A stretch of 64,000 bases of DNA from Nocardia pseudobrasiliensis NBRC 108224 (GTDB lineage Bacteria; Actinomycetota; Actinomycetes; Mycobacteriales; Mycobacteriaceae), in assembly GCF_001613105.1 (NCBI RefSeq), contig NZ_BDBS01000005.1:186001-250000 (forward strand), given 5' to 3'. Below are positions 51,548-60,421 of the stretch, in pieces. A program made the translations under genes and the position numbers. Each line of letters opens with the position of its first letter. Position 1 is the first letter of the stretch. The notes beneath the pieces were generated by a model. The model was not told where the DNA came from, ran no database searches, and saw only the letters and a list, made by a program, of their open reading frames with translations.

Positions 51548-52342
51548 ATGAGTGTCGAGGAACTGCGACTGAACGCGGGCGATGCGGAACTGGTGGTGAA
51601 CCCCGACACCGGCCGCGTCACGCATTTCCGGATCGGCGGCGTCGAAATCCTGCGCACCGGCGCGCGATTCGGCTCCTTCCCGATGGCGCCGTGGTGCGGC
51701 CGGATGCGCGACGGCGTGCTGAACTGGGACGGACAGACCTATCAGCTGCCGCGCACCGCCGAGCCGCATGCCATCCACGGCACCGTGCGCGATCGGCCCT
51801 GGGAGGTCGTCCGGCACTCCGGCGGCGAACTCGAACTGGCTCAACGGCTGACCGAGCCCTGGCCCTTTCCGGGTCGGGTGGTGCAGAACTTCGCGCTGGC
51901 CGCGGATGCCGCGACCTTCCGCATGACCGTCGAGGCGGCGGCGGAACCCTTTCCGGCCCAGGTCGGATGGCATCCGTGGTTCGAGCGCAGCCTGAGCCCG
52001 GACGGTAAGCCGGTCGAGATCGCCTTCACCGCGGCCTGGCAGGAACAGCGGGGCGAGGACTATTTGCCCGACGGTAATCGCATCGCGCCGCTGCCCGGTC
52101 CGTGGGACGACTGCTTCGGCATGCCCGACGGCGTCGATGTCACCCTCACCTGGCCGGATACGCTGGAACTGTCGGTCACCAGCCCGGTGCGCTGGGTCGT
52201 GGTCTACGACCAGCCCGCCGAGACGGTATGCGTCGAACCCGAATCGGGCCCGCCCAACGGCCTGAACACCCAGCCCCGCGCGGTCCGGCCGGAGGAACCC
52301 CTCGTCGCCGAAATGCGCTGGCGCTGGCGGACGCTCGGCTGA
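51548..52342 (+). CDS. Aldose 1-epimerase (mutarotase) family protein
   Basis: This 264-residue galactose-mutarotase-like protein has the active-site segments HAIHGTVRDRPWE, QVGWHPWFERSL and the catalytic glutamate in CVEPESGPPNG. It would equilibrate the anomers of uronic acids before Udh, which is stereospecific for the beta form. The ATG at 51548 is preferred over GTG 51527 because GGGGAGG lies just upstream. Last plus-strand gene of the uronate cluster. Confidence 0.9.
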   Translation: MSVEELRLNAGDAELVVNPDTGRVTHFRIGGVEILRTGARFGSFPMAPWCGRMRDGVLNWDGQTYQLPRTAEPHAIHGTVRDRPWEVVRHSGGELELAQRLTEPWPFPGRVVQNFALAADAATFRMTVEAAAEPFPAQVGWHPWFERSLSPDGKPVEIAFTAAWQEQRGEDYLPDGNRIAPLPGPWDDCFGMPDGVDVTLTWPDTLELSVTSPVRWVVVYDQPAETVCVEPESGPPNGLNTQPRAVRPEEPLVAEMRWRWRTLG

Positions 52343-52537
52343 TCAGGAGGCGCGCGAGGAATCCGGGACGAGATGTCCGGCCTGGACCAGGACGCGTAGC
52401 GCGGCCCGGCGACGCGGGCAGTCCTCGGTGCGGCAGTCCAGATGCATCTGCATGATGGCGTGGGCTTGCTCCGGGGTTGGCGCGATGGGCTCGATCCAGC
52501 ACGTGCTGAACATATCCACGGTTGCCGCCTCCCTCAT
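52343..52537 (-). CDS. Small cysteine-containing protein, function unknown
   Basis: This 64-residue protein contains CWIEPIAPTPEQAHAIMQMH and then CRTEDCPRRRAALRVLV, three cysteines that could bind a metal. GAGG lies 9 nt before the ATG at 52537. It immediately abuts the mutarotase stop, convergent with it, and diverges from the AraC gene. Proteins of this type with a C-x4-C and a basic helix occur in nocardiae, but I cannot name the family. Confidence 0.65.
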   Translation of the reverse strand: MREAATVDMFSTCWIEPIAPTPEQAHAIMQMHLDCRTEDCPRRRAALRVLVQAGHLVPDSSRAS

Positions 52538-52625
52538 CGTCACCTCGCCTCGCCGGTCCGAGACTATGCGTAGATTCCGCTCGAAAGAATGTGCCGACCG
52601 GACCGAATGTTGGTAATTTCGGACG

Positions 52626-53678
52626 GTGGCCGCCTTCGGTGCTCCATCCGGTGTCGTCCCGCACGGCAGCGTCAGTGTGCGGATGATGGCAGGCGTCGGA
52701 CAGGCGCACGGTGTGGCCGAGTCGACCCTGTTGGCGGACAGCGGAATCGAGCCCGCGGACCTCGCCGACGAATATGCCAAGATCTGGCCCGATCAGGAAT
52801 TCACGGTGGCGCGCAATCTGATCGCGGCGGTGGGTGATCGTCCGGGTCTGGGCATCGAGACCGCGCGGCAGGCCACCCTCGGCAAGGCCGGGATCGTCGG
52901 GCTGGCCGCGCTTGTCAGTCCGACCGTCGGACATGTGCTGACGCTGGCCATCCGTTATCAGGCGCTGGTCGCGGTCGCCGTGCGATATGTATTGCAGGAG
53001 CAGGGCGATCGGGTGCTGCTGGTGGTCGACGGGGACGGGATCCCCGAGGATGTGCGCGACTACTTCATCGAGCGCGAGGTCGCGCTGATCTTCATCGCGG
53101 GCCAGCGGCTCGGGGTCCGCATTCCGGTGCTGCGCCTGGATGTGCAACTCGACGCCGGACGCGGTGCGGTGCTGACCGAACTGCCGTCGCTGGCTCGTGA
53201 GCTGGTGGCGTTCGGGCGGCCGCGCACCCAGCTCGTCCTGCCGCGCAGCTATCTGGAACAGCCTATGCCGCAGGCCGATTCGCAGACCGCGACGCTGATC
53301 GAGCGGCAGTGCCGAGAGGCGTTGCAGCGGTTGGTGGCCGGGGGCTGGCGATTGTCGACCCAGGTGCGCGATCGGCTGTTGCGCGATCCCGGACTGGTGC
53401 CGTCGATGGCCGATATCGCCGCCGAACTGCACATCACCTCGCGCACCCTGCGCCGTCAGCTGGCCGCGGAGGGTGCGACCTTTCGCGGGCTGCTCAATAC
53501 GGTGCGTGAGACTCGCGCGGCCGAGCTGTTGCGCACCGGTGCGTCGGTGGAGGATGTGGCACGGCTGCTCGGCTATGCGGAGACCGCCAACTTCACCCAT
53601 GCCTTCACCCGCTGGCGCGGCATGTCACCGCGGGCGTATCGGCAGTCGCTGACGCGTAAGTCCACGGCCCGGGATTGA
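52626..53678 (+). CDS. AraC family transcriptional regulator (Arabinose_bd type)
   Basis: This 350-residue regulator has an N-terminal PF12625-type sensor domain and a C-terminal AraC double HTH (SMADIAAELHITSRTLRRQL and DVARLLGYAETANFTHAFTRWRG, within residues 256-335). Members often control fatty acid or lipid genes in mycolata. GTG 52626 is the best start; ATG 52683 would truncate the sensor domain. No obvious target gene is adjacent. Confidence 0.9.
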   Translation: MAAFGAPSGVVPHGSVSVRMMAGVGQAHGVAESTLLADSGIEPADLADEYAKIWPDQEFTVARNLIAAVGDRPGLGIETARQATLGKAGIVGLAALVSPTVGHVLTLAIRYQALVAVAVRYVLQEQGDRVLLVVDGDGIPEDVRDYFIEREVALIFIAGQRLGVRIPVLRLDVQLDAGRGAVLTELPSLARELVAFGRPRTQLVLPRSYLEQPMPQADSQTATLIERQCREALQRLVAGGWRLSTQVRDRLLRDPGLVPSMADIAAELHITSRTLRRQLAAEGATFRGLLNTVRETRAAELLRTGASVEDVARLLGYAETANFTHAFTRWRGMSPRAYRQSLTRKSTARD

Positions 53679-53736
53679 TTCCCGAACGGATCCGCCTGTA
53701 AGCGCGATCACGGAAGCGTACTGACAGTTATTTTAT

Positions 53737-53749
53737 AGGTAAAACACCT
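53737..53749. promoter_or_regulatory. Possible MarR operator upstream of the FUSC gene
   Basis: AGGT-AAAAC-ACCT is a short dyad in an AT-rich promoter-like segment, 14 nt upstream of the FUSC start. The gene's operon ends with a MarR regulator. Confidence 0.35.
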
Positions 53750-53763
53750 GTTAATCTTTTCAT

Positions 53764-55419
53764 ATGTCCACGACTGCCCGAGGCTCCGACCAGGACGATC
53801 GCCCGCGTCGCGGCCTGCGCCGGGCGCTGCCGGTGCACGGTCTGCTGCGATTGCGGCCCGTCGCCGATACGTGGCGATGGTCGGCGCTGAGCGCGCTGAT
53901 CGCGATCGGCGTGCCGGAGTTGGTGCTGCTGGCGCTGGGGCATCTCGAGCTCGCGCTCTACACCAGCGCGGGTGGACTGTGCGCGCTGTACGCGCACGGG
54001 CTGCCGTATGCCGCGCGGGCGCGCACGCTGATCTGGGTGGTGCTGGGTATGACCGCCGGAACGGCCGTGGCCTCGCTCGCCGCGGCGCTCATCGACTCGG
54101 CGGCGCTGAAGGTGGCCGTGATCGCCCTGCTGGCAGGGCTTTTCAAGGTGGGCTGCGATGCGACGCGGGTCGGGCCGCCCGGCAATGTGGTGCTCACCTT
54201 CGTCGTCGCGACCGCGGCCTTCGTTCCGGCGCGGCTCGGCGATCTACCGTTGCATCTGGCTCTGGTGCTGTTCGGTGGGGCGCTGGCCTGGCTGGTGTGC
54301 TTGGCGCCCAGTATGTTTCGGCCGCATGCGCCCGAACGGCTGGCCGTGGCGCGGGCCCTGACGGCGACCGAGCGGCTGCTGCGCAGTACAGATGACGGAC
54401 CAGCCGGGGCGCGGCTGCGCTACGAGGCGGCCGCGGCCGTCTATGCCGCCTGGCAGACATTGCGTCTGGTGCCCGCGGGCGCGGCCGAGCGCGCACCCCT
54501 GGCACGCCTGGTGGCCCGGGCCGAATCCTGCGCGGCCGCGCGGCGTTTCGATCAGGCCGATACCCTCGCCGAATGGGCGCGGGAATTGCGCCGCCCGCAC
54601 GGCATACCGGTGGTTCGCTCGGCCACCGCCGAGGAGGCCGAGATGCGTGGTGCGGCAGTCGAATACGCGGCCGACAGTCCCGTCGGCGGGCTGCGTGGTC
54701 TGCTCGCGGCGTTCGCCCCCCGTTCGCCGCTGCTGCCCATCGGACTGCGGGTCGCCCTGGGCGGGGCCGCGGCGGGGTGGACCTCGATGGCGCTGGGTGT
54801 GGAGCGGCCCTACTGGGCGGTGCTGACCGCGGTCGCGACCTATGTCGCCAATACCGCGTTGACCTGGCAGCGTGCGGTACTGCGCGTACTGGGTAGTCTC
54901 GGCGGCGTGCTGTTGTTCACCGCGTTGGCGCCGCTGTTGCACAGCGCGGCGGCCCTGGTCGCAGTCTCGCTGATCTGTCTGCTGGCGACCGAGGCGACCA
55001 TCTCGCGCAACTACGGCCTGGCCATGATCTTCGTGACGCCCATGGCATTGGCCATGTCGGAGTTCGTCATTCGCACCCCCGCGCACCGCCTGGTCCTCGA
55101 CCGCTGGCTCGATACCTGTGTGGGCGCGGCCATCGGCATCGTCTTCTGCTTCCTCATCCCGAATCGCCGCGTCTCCGGCCGCGTCACCTCGGCCCTGCGC
55201 ACCCTGGAAGCCGCCACGGCCACCGCCCCGACCACCTCCGACCCGACCGCCGCCCGCACCCGCCTGACCGCGGCCCTGATCGAAACCCGCGAAGCCACCG
55301 ATATCGCGGTGGGCGAGTGGTGGAGCGCCCCCCTGCCCGAGGAACGCATCGTCGCCGCCGAACGCGCGGGTCACCGCGCCCTCGCCGACCTGACCACCAG
55401 ATCGGTGGCGATTCCGTGA
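53764..55419 (+). CDS. FUSC family (aromatic acid exporter-type) inner membrane protein
   Basis: This 551-residue membrane protein has two hydrophobic blocks of about six helices each (about 38-180 and 325-460) separated by a cytoplasmic helical domain, as in FUSC/AaeB-type exporters. The second block includes the FUSC_2-like segment GVERPYWAVLTAVATYVANT. Such proteins export small aromatic or amphiphilic acids. It is coupled to the following MarR gene (GTGA overlap), so expression is probably induced by its substrate. Confidence 0.88.
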   Translation: MSTTARGSDQDDRPRRGLRRALPVHGLLRLRPVADTWRWSALSALIAIGVPELVLLALGHLELALYTSAGGLCALYAHGLPYAARARTLIWVVLGMTAGTAVASLAAALIDSAALKVAVIALLAGLFKVGCDATRVGPPGNVVLTFVVATAAFVPARLGDLPLHLALVLFGGALAWLVCLAPSMFRPHAPERLAVARALTATERLLRSTDDGPAGARLRYEAAAAVYAAWQTLRLVPAGAAERAPLARLVARAESCAAARRFDQADTLAEWARELRRPHGIPVVRSATAEEAEMRGAAVEYAADSPVGGLRGLLAAFAPRSPLLPIGLRVALGGAAAGWTSMALGVERPYWAVLTAVATYVANTALTWQRAVLRVLGSLGGVLLFTALAPLLHSAAALVAVSLICLLATEATISRNYGLAMIFVTPMALAMSEFVIRTPAHRLVLDRWLDTCVGAAIGIVFCFLIPNRRVSGRVTSALRTLEAATATAPTTSDPTAARTRLTAALIETREATDIAVGEWWSAPLPEERIVAAERAGHRALADLTTRSVAIP

Positions 55420-55934
55420 CACCGTCACCCTCCGAGGACGCCGTCTTCGGCGTTCTCCGTCAATGGGCCGGCGTGCATCCCGACCTCGATACCGAGCCGG
55501 TCGGGATCATCGGCCGGATCAATCGCTGTGCCGCGCTGTTCCAGCAGGTCGGGGACGCGCCGCTGGGGCGGGCGGAGTTGAGCCGACCCGAATTCGAGGT
55601 GCTGTGCGCCATGCGACGGGTCGGTGGGGAATTGACGCCCGGACGCCTGGCCCGCGAGACCTTCGCCTCGCCCGCGGCGGTCACCAAACGTGTTCGGGGG
55701 TTGGAGGTTCGGGGCCTGGTGGCGCGGCGGCCCGATGGGCGCGACCGCCGGGTGGCCCATTTGTCGCTCACCCCGGCCGGAGTGGAATTGGTCGACGAGA
55801 TCCTGCCGCGGCAACTCGCTTACGAGAAGAACCTGCTGGCCGGACTCCCCGGGGACGAACGCGCCGATCTGGCCCGCATCCTCGCCGCTCTGCTGCTGCT
55901 CCTGGAAGGCCGCCTCGGCGCGATCGAGCACTGA
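55416..55934 (+). CDS. MarR family transcriptional regulator
   Basis: This 172-residue MarR protein has the winged-helix segments LSRPEFEVLCAMRRVGGELTP and the wing with RRPDGRDRRVAHLSLTPAG. The GTG start overlaps the FUSC stop. It likely represses its own operon through the dyad near 53737 or another site in that promoter. Confidence 0.92.
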   Translation: MTPSPSEDAVFGVLRQWAGVHPDLDTEPVGIIGRINRCAALFQQVGDAPLGRAELSRPEFEVLCAMRRVGGELTPGRLARETFASPAAVTKRVRGLEVRGLVARRPDGRDRRVAHLSLTPAGVELVDEILPRQLAYEKNLLAGLPGDERADLARILAALLLLLEGRLGAIEH

Positions 55935-55992
55935 GCTTTAGCCACGAGCCGCCGGGGTAAGGCCACCATGGGCCGTTTCGAGAGGAGTGGAC

Positions 55993-56832
55993 ATGGGTTT
56001 TCCCGAGCAGCAGCAGGAAGTTCCCGGGGTGCAGGGCCGGATGACGCCCGTACCGGATTGCGGTGAGGACAGCTATCGGGGCAGCGGCAGGCTGACCGGT
56101 AAGGCGGCGGTGATCACCGGTGCGGACAGCGGTATCGGCCGCGCGACCGCCATCGCCTTCGCCCGTGAGGGCGCCGATGTGCTGATCTCCTATCTGAATG
56201 AGCACGACGACGCGAAACAGGTTGCGGAGCTGGTCGAACAGGCCGGTCGCCGGGCCGTCCTGGTCGCCGGTGACCTGTCCGACCCCGCGCACTGCCGCGC
56301 CGTGGTCGACCGGGCCGTCGAGGAATTCGGCCGCATCGATGTCCTGGTGAGCAATGCCGCGTATCAGATGTCGCACGACACTCTGGAGGAGATCAGCGAC
56401 GAGGAGTGGGACTACACCTTCGACCTGAATATCGGCGCGATGTTCCGCCTGGTCAAAGCCGCGCTGCCGCATATGGGCCCGGGTTCGTCGATCATCGGCA
56501 GCTCATCGGTCAACTCCGATATGCCCCGCCCCAAACTCGCTCCCTACGCCGCCACCAAGGCCGCCATCGCCAACTTCTGCGCGAGCCTGGCGCAGTTGCT
56601 GGGGGAGCGCGGAATTCGCGTCAACAGCGTCGCCCCGGGTCCGATCTGGACCCCGCTGATCCCGTCGACCATGCCCACCGAGAAGGTCGCCGAATTCGGC
56701 GACAACACCCCACTGGGGCGCGCGGGCCAGCCGGCGGAGCTGGCTCCGGTGTATGTGATGCTGGCCGCGGATGAGAGCAGCTATGTTTCCGGTTCTCGGA
56801 TCGCTGTGACCGGCGGTAATCCGGTTCTGTAG
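55993..56832 (+). CDS. SDR family oxidoreductase (YghA-like)
   Basis: This 279-residue short-chain dehydrogenase has an N-terminal extension ending DCGEDSYRGSGRLTGK, as in E. coli YghA (general stress aldehyde reductase). It also has the NAD(P) motif TGADSGIGRA, NAG-equivalent SNAAYQ and the catalytic YAATK. GAGGAG 7 nt upstream supports ATG 55993. Close partner of the convergent catalase gene; both may be stress-related. Confidence 0.92.
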   Translation: MGFPEQQQEVPGVQGRMTPVPDCGEDSYRGSGRLTGKAAVITGADSGIGRATAIAFAREGADVLISYLNEHDDAKQVAELVEQAGRRAVLVAGDLSDPAHCRAVVDRAVEEFGRIDVLVSNAAYQMSHDTLEEISDEEWDYTFDLNIGAMFRLVKAALPHMGPGSSIIGSSSVNSDMPRPKLAPYAATKAAIANFCASLAQLLGERGIRVNSVAPGPIWTPLIPSTMPTEKVAEFGDNTPLGRAGQPAELAPVYVMLAADESSYVSGSRIAVTGGNPVL

Positions 56833-56836
56833 GGGG

Positions 56837-56869
56837 CCTGGTTCCCGGCGCTGGGCGCCGGGAACCAGG
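56837..56869. terminator. Bidirectional terminator between SDR and catalase genes
   Basis: A perfect 15-bp stem (56837-56851 with 56855-56869) with a 3-nt loop lies between the convergent stop codons. Confidence 0.9.
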
Positions 56870-56877
56870 AAAGGGGA

Positions 56878-58992
56878 TCAGGAAAAACGAGCCCAAACCC
56901 GATGCTCCCCGAGCGCGTCCACCAACCCGTTGGAGATCCGCTCGAGATCCTCACCCAGATAGGCCCCGGCCTGATCGCCCGCGATGCCATTGCGCTTCAT
57001 GGCCTCTTCTCCGGCCCCCGCCGCGGCGAGTGGTTTGCCGTGTCGCCACATCTCACCGATCAGTAGGTCGACGCGGTGGTCCGAGGCGGCGGTGAGGAAG
57101 ACCGCGGCATCGAATTCCACCGACCGCATGGTCGCGAAGCTGCGATCGATCGCGATTCCGCTCTGGTGGTTCAGCTTTCCGGCATGCGGGGCCACCACCA
57201 TCGGGCTGGTCGCGGCGCGCTGGAAGTACCGCACGAGATCGTCGAGCATCGAGGTGTCCACCGCATCGTCCACCACGATCGCGACCTTGCGCCCGTCCAC
57301 GGGGAACGCCCCGCGCAACTGTGACAGCGCCGGACTCGGAGCGAGTTCGACGACCGTCGACTTCGGTTGCGGCACAGGCAGTCCCAGCTGCGTTGCGACG
57401 AAACCGGCCAGATCGGTATCGACCTCGGCGACCATCTGCACCCCGCGCTCCCGGATCGTCTCGTCCTCGCATTTGCCCAGTTCGAAGGCGAACGCCTCAC
57501 CGAGATGCCGCTGCTCCACCGGGGTCAGGCTGCGATAGAACATGCGCGGCTGCGAGTAGTGATCCGAGAACGACACCGGCGCATCGGTATTCGCCGACAT
57601 GCGCACCTTCCGTGCGGGCGGTGCGATCGGCGTGGGCGATTCCACATAGGCCCGATCGGCCGTCAACGCCGTGAACGGGCAACCGCCGCCGGTCGAATTC
57701 GGTTTGTACGCATTGATTCCCGGATGCACGCCGGTCTGATGCATACCGTCGCGGAAGTTGTCGTTGACCGGCGCGTGCGGTCGATTGATCGGCAGCTGTG
57801 TGAAATTGGGCCCGCCGAGCCGGGTGAGCTGGGTGTCCAGATACGAGAACAGCCGCCCCTGCAGCAGCGGATCGTCGCTGGGCTCGATACCCGGCACCAG
57901 ATGGTCGGGGCAGAACGCGATCTGCTCGGTCTCGGCGAAGAAGTTCACCGGATTCGCGTTGAGCTGCAGCGTGCCGATGATCTGCACCGGCGCCAACTCC
58001 TCCGGAACGATCTTGGTCGGATCCAGCAGATCGATACCCTCGAATGTCTGCTCGGGCGAATCCGGAAAGACCTGCACGCCCAGATCCCATTCGGGAAATG
58101 CCCCGGCCTCGATGGCATCGGCCAGATCCCGGCGATGGAAGTCCGGATCGAAGCCGCCGGTCAGCTGCGTTTCCTCCCACAGCATGGAGTGCACGCCCAG
58201 GCGCGGCTTCCAGTGGAATTTGACGAGGGTGGTGTTTCCGGCGTCGTTCACCAGCCGGAAGGTGTGGATGCCGAAGCCCTCCATCATGCGGAACGACCGC
58301 GGCAGCGCCCGATCCGACATCGACCAGAAGGTGTGCGCGGTCGCCTCGGTATGCAGGGTGACGAAGTCCCAGAACGTGTCGTGGGCGGTCTGCGCCTGTG
58401 GAATCTCTCGATCGGGGTGCGGTTTGGCCGCGTGGATGACATCGGGGAATTTGATGGCCTCCTGGATGAAGAAGACCGGGATATTGTTGCCGACCAGGTC
58501 GTAGACGCCCTCGTCGGTATAGAACTTGGTCGCGAAGCCGCGGGTGTCGCGCACGGTGTCGGCCGAACCGCGCGAACCGGCCACGGTCGAGAACCGCACG
58601 AATACCGGCGTCTCCACCTCGGCCCGCAGGAATTTCGCCCGGGTCAACTCGGCCGCCGCGCCATTGGCCCGGAAGACGCCGTGCGCCCCCGCGCCGCGCG
58701 CGTGCACCACCCGTTCGGGGATGCGCTCGTGGTCGAAATGGGTGATCTTCTCGCGAAAGTGGAAGTCCTGCACCAGCAGCGGTCCGCGCGGACCGGCCTT
58801 GAGCGCATGATCGGTATCGCTCATCACCACCCCCTGCGAGGTGGTCAGGGCCTCGCCGCGCGGGCCGCGCGCGCCGGGTTCGGCGTTCACGGGCTCACCG
58901 GTGGGACTGCGATACTCCGGTTCGCGCTGATCGAGCGCGGGTCCCGGCGGCGGACAGGTCGATCCGGTCTCATCGGGCTTGGTATCGGTCAT
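56878..58992 (-). CDS. katE: Large-subunit catalase (HPII/KatE type)
   Basis: This 704-residue clade 2 catalase has a long N-terminal extension. The heme pocket histidine lies in VVHARGAGAHGVF, the asparagine in YDLVGNNIPVFFIQ and the proximal tyrosine in RLFSYLDTQ. A C-terminal flavodoxin/DJ-1-like domain (about 560-704, VAIVVDDAVDTSM) is present. It decomposes hydrogen peroxide in the cytoplasm, usually in stationary phase. The start at 58992 yields MTDTKPDETG; the ribosome site is weak. Confidence 0.95.
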   Translation of the reverse strand: MTDTKPDETGSTCPPPGPALDQREPEYRSPTGEPVNAEPGARGPRGEALTTSQGVVMSDTDHALKAGPRGPLLVQDFHFREKITHFDHERIPERVVHARGAGAHGVFRANGAAAELTRAKFLRAEVETPVFVRFSTVAGSRGSADTVRDTRGFATKFYTDEGVYDLVGNNIPVFFIQEAIKFPDVIHAAKPHPDREIPQAQTAHDTFWDFVTLHTEATAHTFWSMSDRALPRSFRMMEGFGIHTFRLVNDAGNTTLVKFHWKPRLGVHSMLWEETQLTGGFDPDFHRRDLADAIEAGAFPEWDLGVQVFPDSPEQTFEGIDLLDPTKIVPEELAPVQIIGTLQLNANPVNFFAETEQIAFCPDHLVPGIEPSDDPLLQGRLFSYLDTQLTRLGGPNFTQLPINRPHAPVNDNFRDGMHQTGVHPGINAYKPNSTGGGCPFTALTADRAYVESPTPIAPPARKVRMSANTDAPVSFSDHYSQPRMFYRSLTPVEQRHLGEAFAFELGKCEDETIRERGVQMVAEVDTDLAGFVATQLGLPVPQPKSTVVELAPSPALSQLRGAFPVDGRKVAIVVDDAVDTSMLDDLVRYFQRAATSPMVVAPHAGKLNHQSGIAIDRSFATMRSVEFDAAVFLTAASDHRVDLLIGEMWRHGKPLAAAGAGEEAMKRNGIAGDQAGAYLGEDLERISNGLVDALGEHRVWARFS

Positions 58993-59119
58993 ACCGCAGC
59001 GGCTACCCGGCAGCCATGAACTCAATCCCGCGCGCGATCTCGCCCGTTCGACCCCGGCACATCGGTCGATCCCACGGGAGAGCTCACCGCGGGATCGACC
59101 GATACGCCGGTGGCGTGGG

Positions 59120-60292
59120 CTACTGGTTGGCGACCGCGGACAGTCCACGGTCCATCGCCCGACCGGCGGCCGGAATACGCGGCAGCCGAGCACAATCCAG
59201 CGCCGAGTAGTACGCCGCCTCATATCCGGCCCCGAGCTGATCCACCGAGAAGCGCTCGATCACCCGGCGGCGGCAGGCGACCGGATCCAGTCGCGACGCC
59301 TCGGCCATGGCCGCGGGCAATTCCGCCGGATCGTCACAGATGAAGCCGGTGACCCCGTCCTCGACCACCTCCGCGACCGCGCCGCCGCGCAGCGCGACGA
59401 CCGGTGTGCCGCAGGCCATCGCCTCGATCATCACGATGCCGAACGGTTCCTCCCACCGGATCGGGAAGATCAGGCAGCGCGCCTGGGACAGCAACAGCCG
59501 CTTGGCGACCGCGTCGGCCTCGCCGAAGACGAAATCGCGATCGGTCAGCAGCGGCTTTACCGCACGCCGGAAATAAGCCTTTTCCGCGGGTTCGTTCATC
59601 TTCGCGGCGAGTACCAGTGGCATACCTGCGGCATGCGCGGATTCCAATGCGAGATCCGGTCCCTTGTACGGCGCATAGCGGCCCAGGAACAATGCGAAAT
59701 CCTGCTTTTTCTTCTGGAATGGCCATTCGCTCGGCAGTACGGCGTTGTAAACCCGTCCAAGCCAATTCAATTGCGGCGCCAATTGCCGCTGCCGGTCGCT
59801 GATCGCGATCAACTGGGCCGAATCGCCCAGCGCCCGATAGTAGGTCTGCTCCTCGCCGTCGACCGGACCGTGCACGGTCACCACGGTCGGGATGCCGAGC
59901 GCCTCATACACCGGCGCGTTGAGCGGGCCCGCGAAGGTGTGGTCGTGGATGACGTCGATGCGCTCGGTACGAGCCAGTTCGGCGATGATCTTGCGCACCT
60001 TCAGGGCATTGAGTACCTCGGGAAACGGATCCCCCAGGCGTTCGGCGAGAATTTTGTCCCAGACCCGGATGAAGCGGGCGGACGTGCCCGCCCGGCCCGC
60101 GCCCAGGAGGGTGACCCGGTGTCCGCGTGCGACCAACGCATCGACAAGCTGTGCCACCACCGCTTCCACGCCGCCGTATCCGGCGGGCGGAACTTCGAAA
60201 TACGGCGGGGCCACCATGACGATATTCAGTGGCGCACCGGAACCCTGAATGTTGTATATCAGGGAATCGGAACCGGACGGGGTACTGCTCAT
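59120..60292 (-). CDS. GT4 family glycosyltransferase
   Basis: This 390-residue GT-B glycosyltransferase has an N-terminal PPAGYGGVEAVVAQLVDAL acceptor domain, FALFLGRYAPYKGPDLAL at the start of the donor domain, and the GT4 E(x7)E signature EEPFGIVMIEAMACGTPVVA. Donor and acceptor sugars are unknown; similar enzymes near catalase genes occur in stress islands. GAGGAGG precedes the ATG. Confidence 0.92.
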   Translation of the reverse strand: MSSTPSGSDSLIYNIQGSGAPLNIVMVAPPYFEVPPAGYGGVEAVVAQLVDALVARGHRVTLLGAGRAGTSARFIRVWDKILAERLGDPFPEVLNALKVRKIIAELARTERIDVIHDHTFAGPLNAPVYEALGIPTVVTVHGPVDGEEQTYYRALGDSAQLIAISDRQRQLAPQLNWLGRVYNAVLPSEWPFQKKKQDFALFLGRYAPYKGPDLALESAHAAGMPLVLAAKMNEPAEKAYFRRAVKPLLTDRDFVFGEADAVAKRLLLSQARCLIFPIRWEEPFGIVMIEAMACGTPVVALRGGAVAEVVEDGVTGFICDDPAELPAAMAEASRLDPVACRRRVIERFSVDQLGAGYEAAYYSALDCARLPRIPAAGRAMDRGLSAVANQ

Positions 60293-60373
60293 GGTACTGC
60301 CTCCTCAACGGTGTGAAGCTGCAACCAAGACGGCATACGACAACCCTCGGATCGGGGTCGATCGCTCGACCGG

Positions 60374-60389
60374 TGTGATACCCAGCACA
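60374..60389. promoter_or_regulatory. CRP-like site upstream of the GT4 gene
   Basis: TGTGATACCCAGCACA matches TGTGA-N6-TCACA at 9 of 10 fixed positions, 82 nt upstream of the glycosyltransferase start. Confidence 0.4.
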
Positions 60390-60421
60390 GCCCGAGTTAA
60401 TCCCTTCAGGCCGAAATTCGG

